This document shows positions 1-7,106 of a stretch of 64,000 nt of DNA, in pieces. Source of the DNA: Lachnospiraceae bacterium. Lineage in GTDB: Bacteria > Bacillota > Clostridia > Lachnospirales > Lachnospiraceae. The notes below the pieces were generated by a model, which ran no database searches, had not been told where the DNA came from, and saw nothing but the letters and a program-made list of their open reading frames with translations. Position 1 is the first letter of the stretch, and every line of letters starts with the position of its first letter. The DNA is taken from contig JAIEFE010000018.1 in the NCBI GenBank assembly GCA_029067085.1, positions 261,984-325,983 on the forward strand, in the 5' to 3' direction. The position numbers were made by a program, and so were the translations under genes.

Positions 1-838
1 GAGCGACAGCGCTCTCAAGCGTGTCGTTTCCCCCAACACCGCCGATCACATGCCAGCCCAGATTGATCTTATGATCCCGGGTGTTTGCCTCATAGACCGG
101 TTCCGCATAGTCAGTCACCGGCTCAGGCCTCACAGTTGACTTTTCACCCAGTCTCTTGTTCTCCACATAGCCGATAAAGGAATCCTGCGTCTTCACCTTC
201 GTCCAGTTTTCCATCTCGTCCAATATGATGACGGTGTCGCCCTCGGAAACATCCGTCAGAATATCGCTCTTGATGCCGCCTTGATAGCGCACCTGCGTAT
301 CTTTCGCAACAGGTGCGGTCTGCCGTTCATTCCACTCTGTGTAGATCTGCATGTGGTTCGGCTCCGTAAAAAGCTCGTAAGAAAAATTCGCAAACTCCTT
401 CATATAATCAGCCGCTATATAAAGTGTCTCTCCTTCATAGCGGGAGATCGTGTAATCACGCCCGTCGGAAGATTCCGCAAAGTCCGCATCCAAAACGGTA
501 ATGTTTCCTGTGCCGATCTCGTTGAGATAGACCGCATCGGGCATCGCGTAAAGAAGGTTTCTTGCTGCCTTATCCTCGTAAAATCTGTCGTTAAAATATT
601 TGTGAACCGTCGCTATATCAAAATAACATATGTTATCAAATATTTTGGCATGCTCTTCAATTCGCTCGTCCTGTAAGATGATCGGGACGTCATTCTCGCC
701 CTGAATGCCAAAATATTCCGTTAGATCCGCTCTCTCCTTTGAGTACGAGTACTTTTCCAACAACATCGCTCCGAAACCTGCTGCCGCAATCAATATAATA
801 AGGACGATCGCGACGATCACCGGAATCACCTTTTTCAT
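1..838 (-). CDS. Membrane-anchored GH18-type glycosidase with SH3-like domain (partial)
   Basis: The frame is open to the window edge, so the C-terminal part is missing. The first ~20 residues are MKK followed by a hydrophobic stretch (VIPVIVAIVLIILIAAAGFG), which acts as a signal anchor. About 190 residues follow with no motif I know, then a bacterial SH3-like segment (TDVSEGDTVIILDEMENWTK, then FIGYVENKRLG), then the beginning of what looks like a glycosyl hydrolase 18 barrel (INLGWHVIGG). Lachnospiraceae commonly carry such SH3 plus GH18 proteins, thought to act on peptidoglycan or chitin-like glycans outside the cell. The ATG at 838 is preceded by a GGAAAGGGG ribosome site. The family call rests on layout and the short barrel start; the catalytic DxxDxDxE motif lies beyond the window. 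Confidence 0.65.
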   Translation of the reverse strand, partial: MKKVIPVIVAIVLIILIAAAGFGAMLLEKYSYSKERADLTEYFGIQGENDVPIILQDERIEEHAKIFDNICYFDIATVHKYFNDRFYEDKAARNLLYAMPDAVYLNEIGTGNITVLDADFAESSDGRDYTISRYEGETLYIAADYMKEFANFSYELFTEPNHMQIYTEWNERQTAPVAKDTQVRYQGGIKSDILTDVSEGDTVIILDEMENWTKVKTQDSFIGYVENKRLGEKSTVRPEPVTDYAEPVYEANTRDHKINLGWHVIGGVGGNDTLESAVA

Positions 839-881
839 TTGTCCAGCCCCTTTCCGACCGTCTGTAGTTAACGCTGACCAA

Positions 882-905
882 GCAGGGAAGCTATTCCTTC
901 CCTGC
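882..905 (-). promoter_or_regulatory. Perfect hairpin in the 5' leader of the GH18-type gene
   Basis: GCAGGGAAG pairs exactly with CTTCCCTGC around a 6-nt loop (9-bp stem). It lies between the likely -10 element and the start codon, about 45 nt upstream of the ATG. No T-run follows, so it is not an obvious terminator; it may stabilise or regulate the leader. Confidence 0.4.
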
Positions 906-922
906 CCGCCGCGTTTACTACG

Positions 923-951
923 ATTATAACAAACTATTCCCTTTCAGTCAT
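923..951 (-). promoter_or_regulatory. Sigma-A-type promoter for the GH18-type gene
   Basis: Read on the minus strand, ATGACT and TATAAT are separated by 17 bp. They lie about 85 bp upstream of the start codon of the truncated gene. Confidence 0.5.
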
Positions 952-1149
952 CAGTTTTTTTCTAAAAACAGGGGCCGTTTGCCGCATAGCGGGTTCCTAC
1001 CGGCTTACAGTCGCCTCCTTTCGCGGCCGCCCGCCCAAAATACCGTATGACAGACCCTCCATGCCGCATCCTCCAAAAGAAGAATTAAAAAGAAACTATA
1101 AAATGACGCAACCGTGATATACTAATGGCATATGCTATAAGAGGGCGGA

Positions 1150-1384
1150 AACTGTTCTGAAGACGTCTCTGACATGCAGATAAATTTGAAAAATAACTGT
1201 ATAACCTACTCATTCCTTGTGAATTATAATTTGTGAAAACAGCAGAAGGAAGTAAGAATGGTTTCTGACCGGGCGCGTCGCCCATAAGACTGTCTCTGCT
1301 TTTGAAGGTTGCAAAGACACAGATGTTATTTTATGAAATTTTCGCGTTCCTCCTCTCCCTGCGGATTGTCAGAGGACATCTTGT
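1150..1384 (-). ncRNA. Possible structured noncoding RNA
   Basis: The minus strand has a good promoter just upstream (TTGCAT at 1415-1420, 18 bp, TATAAT at 1391-1396). The predicted transcript starts with a segment (1367-1382) that pairs with 1160-1174 over about 15 bp with one bulge. One pair is G-U only if the minus strand is transcribed, and would be a mismatch on the plus strand. Inside are two further hairpins: TGTCTTTGC/GCAGAGACA and GGGCG/CGCCC. A long closing stem with internal hairpins is the general shape of 6S RNA, but I do not recognise conserved 6S sequence. No convincing terminator follows. The two other short open frames here look spurious. Confidence 0.35.
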
Positions 1385-1390
1385 AGTACG

Positions 1391-1420
1391 ATTATACCCA
1401 TAAAATGACAATATATGCAA
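1391..1420 (-). promoter_or_regulatory. Promoter for the possible noncoding RNA
   Basis: TTGCAT and TATAAT are 18 bp apart on the minus strand. The predicted start is near 1384, exactly where the long closing stem begins. Confidence 0.45.
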
Positions 1421-1467
1421 GTATTTTCTAAAATTATTAAAAATTTTTAAACACTTTCCGTCTACTA

Positions 1468-1496
1468 TTGACGAAAGCCGACTTTCGGGCTTAAGA
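1468..1496 (+). promoter_or_regulatory. Candidate mecA promoter overlapping an inverted repeat
   Basis: TTGACG is followed by a 17-bp spacer and TTAAGA, a weak -10. The spacer contains CGAAAG-CCGA-CTTTCG (1472-1487), a perfect 6-bp inverted repeat that could be an operator. Confidence 0.4.
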
Positions 1497-1558
1497 TACA
1501 CTTAATCAAAGTCTTACAAAGGCTGTCACAAATCTATGATAAGGAAGCGAACAACGAC

Positions 1559-2323
1559 ATGAAAATAGAAAAAGTAAATGAGCAGCAGATTCGCTGCACC
1601 CTCACCAGAGAGGATCTTGTGAACAGAGAATTAAAGATCAGCGAACTCGCCTATGGCACGGAGAAGGCAAAAAACCTCTTCCGCGACCTGATGCAGCAGG
1701 CTGCCTACGAGTGCGGCTTTGAAGCGGAAGATATTCCTCTGATGATCGAGGCAGTTCCCTTAAACGCCGAATGCATCGTGCTGATCGTCACCAAAGTGGA
1801 GGATCCGGAAGAGATCGACACCCGCTTTGCTAAATTCGCGCCTTCCGTCCACGACGAAGATTACGGTCTTGACACCGAGGACAACGAGGCTCTCATGGAG
1901 GCCTTCGCCGACAGTGCGGACGAAGTGCTGAATCTCCTGCGTCGGATGAACAACGGAGAGGACACTGCAGATTCGCAGCATACGGCGTCCAAAAACGGCG
2001 ATGACGCCTCCCGGTCCGATAAAGATAAGGCTGTAAACCGTCTCTACTCCTTCCGCTCCCTGCGAGAGGCGTCCAGGCTGGCCCGCGTAGCCGGCACAGT
2101 CTGGGAGGGCGGTAACTCTCTCTACAAGGATGAGAGCACGGGCTCTTACCTTCTGCATCTGCATCCCGGCGAAACGGATACCGCTGCCTACAACCGCCTG
2201 TGCCATCTCATTTCCGAGTACGCACGGCCGGAGAAGACTTCAAACGCAACCGGAGCCTATCTGGATGAGCACTGCGAACCGCTCATAAAAGACAGCGCCC
2301 TTAAGACGCTGTCACAGCTTTGA
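1559..2323 (+). CDS. mecA: Adaptor protein MecA
   Basis: MecA proteins are adaptors that bring specific substrates to the ClpC/ClpP protease; in Bacillus they control competence and other regulators. The N-terminal block ([20 protein letters not shown], then [17 protein letters not shown]) and the C-terminal half, which follows an acidic variable linker at about residues 115-160, match the two-domain layout of the family, and 254 residues is a normal length. The ATG follows a GGAAG site. The gene has its own upstream region and ends converging on the DUF1858 gene, with a 23-bp overlap of coding ends. The substrate cannot be read from the sequence. Confidence 0.85.
   Translation: MKIEKVNEQQIRCTLTREDLVNRELKISELAYGTEKAKNLFRDLMQQAAYECGFEAEDIPLMIEAVPLNAECIVLIVTKVEDPEEIDTRFAKFAPSVHDEDYGLDTEDNEALMEAFADSADEVLNLLRRMNNGEDTADSQHTASKNGDDASRSDKDKAVNRLYSFRSLREASRLARVAGTVWEGGNSLYKDESTGSYLLHLHPGETDTAAYNRLCHLISEYARPEKTSNATGAYLDEHCEPLIKDSALKTLSQL
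2291..2313. terminator. Inverted repeat at convergent gene ends
   Basis: GACAGCG and CGCTGTC pair around a 9-nt loop (CCCTTAAGA), inside the overlapping 3' ends of mecA and the DUF1858 gene. No clear T-run exists on either side, so any termination role is only suggested by position. Confidence 0.3.
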
Positions 2324-2501
2324 TCTTTGACATCAGTTCATCGGCATCCAGACCATGAACCATCGCCGCCTCCTCCAGGGTCTCCCCCTGGGCGGAGGGG
2401 CATCCAAGGCAGTGCATGCCGATTTCTAAAAGGACGGGGGCAATGTCCGGGTTTGTCCGAAGTGCCTCTCCGATCGTCATATCCTTCGTGATATCTGCCA
2501 T
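2301..2501 (-). CDS. DUF1858 / hybrid-cluster-associated redox disulfide protein
   Basis: A 66-residue protein beginning [20 protein letters not shown] and containing the HCLGCPSA segment typical of DUF1858 proteins. The CxxC pair is thought to form a redox-active disulfide, and relatives are often found near or fused to hybrid-cluster proteins and sulfur or redox enzymes. It is cytoplasmic with no signal. The ATG follows a GAAAGGAG site. The 3' end overlaps mecA on the opposite strand by 23 bp. Partner and exact reaction are unknown. Confidence 0.8.
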   Translation of the reverse strand: MADITKDMTIGEALRTNPDIAPVLLEIGMHCLGCPSAQGETLEEAAMVHGLDADELMSKIKAVTAS

Positions 2502-2638
2502 TTTTTACAACTCCTTTCATATTTTTATGCTTCCATGATTATAGTGTAAACCATTCTATCCGTCAATCCTCCATACAATTTTCACAAAATTTTCATACTT
2601 TTTTCTTCATTTGTATGAGAAAAAGAACAAAGGCTGTC

Positions 2639-2668
2639 TTGACTGCGCTTCGACAGATAGCATATAAT
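2639..2668 (+). promoter_or_regulatory. Strong promoter for the split pfl operon
   Basis: TTGACT, an 18-bp spacer and a perfect TATAAT lie about 50 bp upstream of the pflB start. The flanking CTGTC (2635-2639) and GACAG (2652-2656) form a short inverted repeat around the -35. Confidence 0.75.
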
Positions 2669-2717
2669 GTTCTTACCGAATCAAATAAAAAATTTTATAA
2701 TAGGAGGTTGGTACAAA

Positions 2718-4757
2718 ATGAGACCAGAATGGAAAGATTTTGTAGGCGGCAAGTGGGACAAAGAAATCAACGTCCGCGACTTCATCCAGAGGAACTATCA
2801 TCCTTATGATGGCGATGATTCCTTCCTTGCCGAGCCTACACAGAACACAAAGGATCTGTGGGCACAGGTGCTCGACCTGCAGAAGCAGGAGCGTGAGGCG
2901 GGCGGCGTCCTTGATATGGACACCAAGCTGGTATCCACCATCACTTCCCACGGCCCCGGCTATCTGGACAAGAGTAAGGAGACCATCGTAGGCTTCCAGA
3001 CCGACAAGCCTTTCAAGCGCTCTTTACAGCCTTACGGCGGTATCAGAATGGCTGAGAAAGCTTGCTCCGACAACGGTTATGAAGTAGATCCCGAGATCAG
3101 CGAGTTCTTCTCAACCCACAGAAAGACACATAATGCAGGCTGCTTCGACGCATACAACGCTGAGATGAGAGCTTGCCGTTCTTCCCACATCATCACCGGT
3201 CTTCCGGATGCTTATGGCCGCGGCCGTATCATCGGCGACTACAGACGTGTAGCTCTGTACGGTATCGACAGACTGATCGAGGATAAGCAGGAGCAGAAAG
3301 ATTCCACGGGACGCGTTATGACAGACGATGTGATCCGTCTCCGCGAGGAGCTTTCCGAGCAGATGGTTGCTCTGAAGATGATGAAAGAGATGGCTGCTTC
3401 CTACGGCTGCGACATTTCCAAGCCTGCTACCAACGTACAGGAAGCAATTCAGGCTGTTTACTTCGGTTATCTCTGCGCAGTTAAGGAGCAGAACGGTGCT
3501 GCTATGTCTCTTGGCCGTACCTCTACCTTCCTTGATGTATATGCAGAGCGCGACCTTGCAAACGGCACTTTCACAGAGAAGCAGATTCAGGAGTTTGTTG
3601 ACCACTTCATTATGAAGCTTCGCTGCATCAAGTTTGCCCGCACACCTGAGTACAACCAGATCTTCGCAGGCGATCCGGTATGGGTAACAGAGTCTCTCGG
3701 CGGTGTCGGCGTTGATGGCCGTCCGATGGTTACCAAGATGAGCTTCCGTTATCTGCACACCCTTACAAACCTTGGTCCTTCTCCGGAGCCGAACCTGACC
3801 GTTCTCTGGTCTACCAGACTTCCCGAGAACTGGAAGAAGTACTGTGCTAAGATGTCCATCCAGACCTCTTCCATCCAGTACGAGAACGACGATCTGATGA
3901 GAGTGACCCACGGCGATGACTACGGTATCGCATGCTGTGTATCCTCCATGGTTATCGGTAAGGAGATGCAGTTCTTCGGCGCACGTGCTAACCTTGCTAA
4001 GTGCCTGCTGTACGCATTAAACGGCGGTGTTGACGAGGTAACCAAGAAACAGGTTGGTCCTAAGTATCGTCCTGTTACCGGCGACGTGCTGGATTACGAC
4101 GATGTTATGGACAAATTCCTTGATATGATGGAGTGGCAGGCTGACGTGTACGTAAATACACTGAACATCATCCACTACATGCATGACAAGTACTGCTACG
4201 AGAGAGCAGAGATGGCTCTCCATGACAAGAATGTAAAGCGTTACTTCGCAACCGGTGTTGCAGGTCTCTCCATCGTGGCAGATTCCTTATCCGCGATCAA
4301 GTACGCTAAGGTTGAGCCCATCAGAGACGAAGACGGCATCATCGTTGACTTCAAGACCACCGGTGAGTTCCCGAAATATGGTAACGACGACGACCGCGTA
4401 GATGAGATCGCTCAGGAGATGGTTCATAAGTTCATGACCGCCATCAGAAGACACCACACCTACAGAGATGGCGTTCCTACAACTTCCATCCTTACCATTA
4501 CTTCCAACGTAACCTACGGTAAGGCTACCGGTAACACCCCTGACGGACGTAAGAAAGGTCAGCCTTTCGCACCTGGTGCTAACCCGATGCACGGACGTGA
4601 TACCCACGGTGCAGTCGCTTCCCTGTCTTCCGTATCCAAGCTTCCGTTCAATGATGCACAGGATGGTATCTCCAATACCTTCACCATCATTCCGGGCGCT
4701 CTCGGCAAAGAGGATCAGGTATTTGCAGGCGACCTTGAGGTAGATCTCTCTAAATAG
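2718..4757 (+). CDS. pflB: Pyruvate formate-lyase main subunit lacking the glycyl radical domain
   Basis: Pyruvate formate-lyase converts pyruvate and CoA to acetyl-CoA and formate. The body matches PflB closely (for example HKTHNAG-like and [14 protein letters not shown] segments) and keeps the adjacent catalytic cysteines C406-C407 in GIACCVSSM and the [11 protein letters not shown] block. Usual PflB is about 750 residues and ends in a glycyl radical domain with RVSGYAV. This one is 679 residues and stops after [20 protein letters not shown], exactly before that domain, which is supplied by the gene at 4991. I chose the ATG at 2718 because AGGAGG lies just upstream; an in-frame start farther up has no such site. 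Codon use looks strongly biased, as in highly expressed genes. No frameshift is evident: an entire extra gene lies between the two parts. Confidence 0.93.
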   Translation: MRPEWKDFVGGKWDKEINVRDFIQRNYHPYDGDDSFLAEPTQNTKDLWAQVLDLQKQEREAGGVLDMDTKLVSTITSHGPGYLDKSKETIVGFQTDKPFKRSLQPYGGIRMAEKACSDNGYEVDPEISEFFSTHRKTHNAGCFDAYNAEMRACRSSHIITGLPDAYGRGRIIGDYRRVALYGIDRLIEDKQEQKDSTGRVMTDDVIRLREELSEQMVALKMMKEMAASYGCDISKPATNVQEAIQAVYFGYLCAVKEQNGAAMSLGRTSTFLDVYAERDLANGTFTEKQIQEFVDHFIMKLRCIKFARTPEYNQIFAGDPVWVTESLGGVGVDGRPMVTKMSFRYLHTLTNLGPSPEPNLTVLWSTRLPENWKKYCAKMSIQTSSIQYENDDLMRVTHGDDYGIACCVSSMVIGKEMQFFGARANLAKCLLYALNGGVDEVTKKQVGPKYRPVTGDVLDYDDVMDKFLDMMEWQADVYVNTLNIIHYMHDKYCYERAEMALHDKNVKRYFATGVAGLSIVADSLSAIKYAKVEPIRDEDGIIVDFKTTGEFPKYGNDDDRVDEIAQEMVHKFMTAIRRHHTYRDGVPTTSILTITSNVTYGKATGNTPDGRKKGQPFAPGANPMHGRDTHGAVASLSSVSKLPFNDAQDGISNTFTIIPGALGKEDQVFAGDLEVDLSK

Positions 4758-4768
4758 GAGTTGTTAGA

Positions 4769-4975
4769 ATGGATAATCAGCAGATGATTGAAGACTTTGT
4801 CAAGATGATGGATTCCGGGATGGCGCAGGGCGTCGGACACGTGAATGTAGATGTCGATGACAAGATTGACAGCTCTAAAAAAAATATTGAGACCATGGGG
4901 TGTACGGATTGTTCCCGTACCCCCCTGGCCTGCAGCGTTCCCACCCTCCATGACGGGTTGGACGACTTTAAATAA
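4769..4975 (+). CDS. Small cysteine-containing protein between the two PFL parts
   Basis: A 68-residue protein with its own ribosome site (GGAG, 11 bp after the pflB stop). Residues 7-30 (IEDFVKMMDSGMAQGVGHVN and on to VDVDD) resemble the first part of the downstream glycyl radical domain ([20 protein letters not shown]). The RVSGY radical loop is absent; instead the second half carries three cysteines, C45, C48 and C55 (MGCTDCSRTPLACS). I do not know a named family for it. It may be a diverged copy of the glycyl radical domain start that acts as a structural partner, a metal or redox site, or a chaperone for the split enzyme. It is in the same frame as the downstream gene, separated by a TAA stop. 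Confidence 0.8.
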   Translation: MDNQQMIEDFVKMMDSGMAQGVGHVNVDVDDKIDSSKKNIETMGCTDCSRTPLACSVPTLHDGLDDFK

Positions 4976-4990
4976 GAGGAGGATAATACA

Positions 4991-5233
4991 ATGGCAGCAG
5001 CAACAGCTCAGGTAGATAACTTAGTAAACTTATTAGATGGCTATGCAACAAAGGGCGGCCATCACCTCAACGTGAACGTGCTCAACAGAGATACCTTACT
5101 CGATGCACAGAAGCATCCCGAGAACTATCCTCAGTTGACCATCCGCGTTTCCGGCTACGCAGTGAATTTCATCAAGCTGACCCCGGAACAGCAGGCTGAT
5201 GTTATCTCCCGTACGTTCCACGAGAGCGTATAA
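4991..5233 (+). CDS. Stand-alone glycyl radical domain of pyruvate formate-lyase (GrcA-like)
   Basis: An 80-residue protein equal to the C-terminal domain of Pfl[21 protein letters not shown], then RVSGYAVNF with the radical glycine at residue 55, and the [14 protein letters not shown] ending. In E. coli, GrcA (YfiD) is a spare glycyl radical part used to repair oxygen-damaged, otherwise complete PflB. Here the main subunit has no such domain at all, so this protein is probably an essential second subunit, activated by PflA and docking into the pflB product. A strong AGAGGAGG site precedes the ATG. It is followed at once by a terminator. Confidence 0.92.
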   Translation: MAAATAQVDNLVNLLDGYATKGGHHLNVNVLNRDTLLDAQKHPENYPQLTIRVSGYAVNFIKLTPEQQADVISRTFHESV

Positions 5234-5254
5234 AATCGAGTGCAAAACCAAAAG

Positions 5255-5281
5255 CCAGCCGGATATCCGGCTGGTTTTTTT
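5255..5281 (+). terminator. Terminator of the pfl operon
   Basis: CCAGCCGGAT and ATCCGGCTGG form a 10-bp palindromic stem immediately followed by TTTTTTT, 20 bp after the stop codon of the glycyl radical gene. Confidence 0.9.
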
Positions 5282-5355
5282 GTTCCGATTTCTATGGTTT
5301 TTTGTGTTCGGATAGCGTATACTAGAGATATCATACACAAAGAGAGGCGGTAATT

Positions 5356-6117
5356 ATGCAAGGCAGAATACATTCATTAGAGAGCTTTGGAACAGTTGAC
5401 GGCCCCGGAACCAGATTCGTGGTCTTCGTGCAAGGCTGCCCCATGCGGTGCGCCTACTGCCACAATCCCGACACCTGGGACATGAACGGCGGCACACTGA
5501 TGGAGCCGGAATATATTTTTGAACAATATAAGCGAAACGAAGCATTTTATCACGGCGGCGGCATCACCGTCACGGGCGGTGAACCTCTGATGCAGGTCGA
5601 TTTTCTGATCGATCTCTTTACCATCGCCAAGAAAAATAATGTGCATACCTGTATCGACTCTTCGGGCATCGCCTACAAAAAAAACGCAAACCCGGAATGG
5701 CTTGCGAAATTAGATCATTTAATGGAATTGACCGATCTGGTCATGCTGGATATCAAGCACATTGATCCGGAAAAGCACAAGGATCTTACTTCCCAGCCTA
5801 ACGACGGCATTCTCGCCTTTGCGGAGTATCTGGACGAAAAGCACGTGGATATATGGATCCGTCATGTCATCGTACCGGGACTGACCGACGATGACGAATA
5901 CCTCTACAAACTTGGCTACTTCATCGGCGGCCTCTCAAACCTGAAGGCCCTGGACGCCCTCCCCTATCACACCATGGGCGAATCCAAGTACGAAAAGCTT
6001 GGCATGGAATACAAGCTAGCAGGCGTTCCCGCCATGGAGAAAGATAAGCTGGTAGAAAAGAAAAAGGTGATTCTCGACGGCGTTCGAAAACGCAGAGAGG
6101 AGTTGGGACGAATCTGA
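5356..6117 (+). CDS. pflA: Pyruvate formate-lyase activating enzyme
   Basis: A radical SAM enzyme that abstracts a hydrogen from the radical glycine of PFL. The CxxxCxxC cluster motif is at C28, C32 and C35 (GCPMRCAYC), followed by the GGEP motif (TVTGGEPLMQ). A length of 253 residues fits PFL-activating enzymes. The ATG follows GAGAGGCGG, and a TATACT -10 element lies at 5318-5323, so it probably has its own promoter after the pfl operon terminator. Its target is likely the small glycyl radical protein encoded just upstream. The gene converges on the DUF951 gene with about 30 bp between. Confidence 0.93.
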   Translation: MQGRIHSLESFGTVDGPGTRFVVFVQGCPMRCAYCHNPDTWDMNGGTLMEPEYIFEQYKRNEAFYHGGGITVTGGEPLMQVDFLIDLFTIAKKNNVHTCIDSSGIAYKKNANPEWLAKLDHLMELTDLVMLDIKHIDPEKHKDLTSQPNDGILAFAEYLDEKHVDIWIRHVIVPGLTDDDEYLYKLGYFIGGLSNLKALDALPYHTMGESKYEKLGMEYKLAGVPAMEKDKLVEKKKVILDGVRKRREELGRI

Positions 6118-6149
6118 TCGCTTTATAACCTATATGATCAGCGGAAAAA

Positions 6150-6329
6150 CTACTCCCGCCTCACAGCCTTAACGTTCTTTTCCGCCTTTACCCGCGGAAT
6201 CATGATCTGGTGCCCGCAGCCGGCACACTTTAAGCGAAAATCTGCACCAATCCGCAGCACCTCCCACTCTACCGAACCGCAGGGGTGCTGCTTTTTCATT
6301 TTTAAAATATCGCCGACTTGAATGTCCAT
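6150..6329 (-). CDS. DUF951 family protein
   Basis: A 59-residue protein read from ATG at 6329: MDIQVGDILKMKKQHPCGS, then WEVLRIGADFRLKC and GCGHQIMIPR. This is the DUF951 pattern, a short beta-rich fold with conserved cysteines in HPCGS and CxGCGH, possibly nucleic-acid binding. Function is unknown. It follows the sirtuin gene by 12 bp and is probably cotranscribed. Confidence 0.85.
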   Translation of the reverse strand: MDIQVGDILKMKKQHPCGSVEWEVLRIGADFRLKCAGCGHQIMIPRVKAEKNVKAVRRE

Positions 6330-6341
6330 ACCTTTAACCTT

Positions 6342-7055
6342 TTACAACTGCGAAAAAATCTCCCCGATGCTCCCCTGCACTACAAGATCCGCAATCCCGT
6401 CCCGCGCGGTGGGGGTCTTGTTTACGAGCACCAGCTTATTTCCGTTATAGTAGTCCAAAAGTCCGGCTGCAGGGTAGACCGCGAGCGATGTCCCGCCGAC
6501 GATCAGCACATCCGCCTCGCTGATCGCACGGATGGCTCCGGAAAGAATATTCTGGTCAAGGCCTTCCTCATAGAGGACCACGTCAGGCTTGATGTCGCCG
6601 CCGCACTCGCATTTCGGCACACCCTCAGAATTCGCGATAAAATTCACATCGTAAAACTTGTGACAGGTTTCGCAGAAATTGCGCAGTACTGAGCCATGCA
6701 GCTCATACACCTTCTCACTGCCTGCTGCCTGATGCAGTCCGTCAATGTTCTGCGTCACCACCGCCCTCAGTTTTCCTTCTTTTTCCCACTGTGCCAGCTT
6801 CAGGTGTGCCGCATTTGGTTTCGCGTCAAGGCAGAGCATCTTATTGCGGTAAAATCTATAAAATTCTTCGGTATTTCTACGGTAAAACGTGTGGCTTAAG
6901 ATTGTCTCCGGGGGATAATCATACTGCTGGTTATAGAGACCGTCCACACTCCTGAAATCCGGAATGCCGCTTTCCGTGGAGACCCCTGCTCCCCCGAAAA
7001 AAACAATGTTATCCGATCCGTTCACCCATTCTCTCAATGTTTCAAGATTCCCCAT
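6342..7055 (-). CDS. cobB: Sir2-type NAD-dependent protein deacylase
   Basis: Sirtuins remove acyl groups from lysines with NAD+ as cosubstrate. The NAD-binding GAGVSTESGIPDFRS motif is near residue 22, followed by TQNIDGLHQAAG and the catalytic ELHGS. Four zinc cysteines appear as CETC and CECG. The 237-residue length is typical of bacterial class U/III enzymes. The gene starts 51 bp after leuA and is followed by the DUF951 gene. In anaerobes, sirtuins often act on acetyl-CoA synthetases and other metabolic enzymes, but the substrate is not visible here. Confidence 0.9.
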   Translation of the reverse strand: MGNLETLREWVNGSDNIVFFGGAGVSTESGIPDFRSVDGLYNQQYDYPPETILSHTFYRRNTEEFYRFYRNKMLCLDAKPNAAHLKLAQWEKEGKLRAVVTQNIDGLHQAAGSEKVYELHGSVLRNFCETCHKFYDVNFIANSEGVPKCECGGDIKPDVVLYEEGLDQNILSGAIRAISEADVLIVGGTSLAVYPAAGLLDYYNGNKLVLVNKTPTARDGIADLVVQGSIGEIFSQL

Positions 7056-7106
7056 AACCTTATCTCCTTACTATAATCATTCCTTGAAATATTCCTTAAT
7101 CGTGAT

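Noticed and set aside
281..676. 131-residue plus-strand open frame
   Set aside because: It lies antisense inside the GH18-type gene; its composition is irregular and it has no ribosome site. It is a shadow frame.
1085..1285. 66-residue minus-strand open frame
   Set aside because: It lies within the proposed structured RNA, has no ribosome site and unlikely composition.
4745..4995. Frameshift or stop mutation in a normal pflB
   Set aside because: The main gene and the glycyl radical gene each have their own strong ribosome site and start, and a 68-codon gene lies between them. A single sequencing error cannot produce this.
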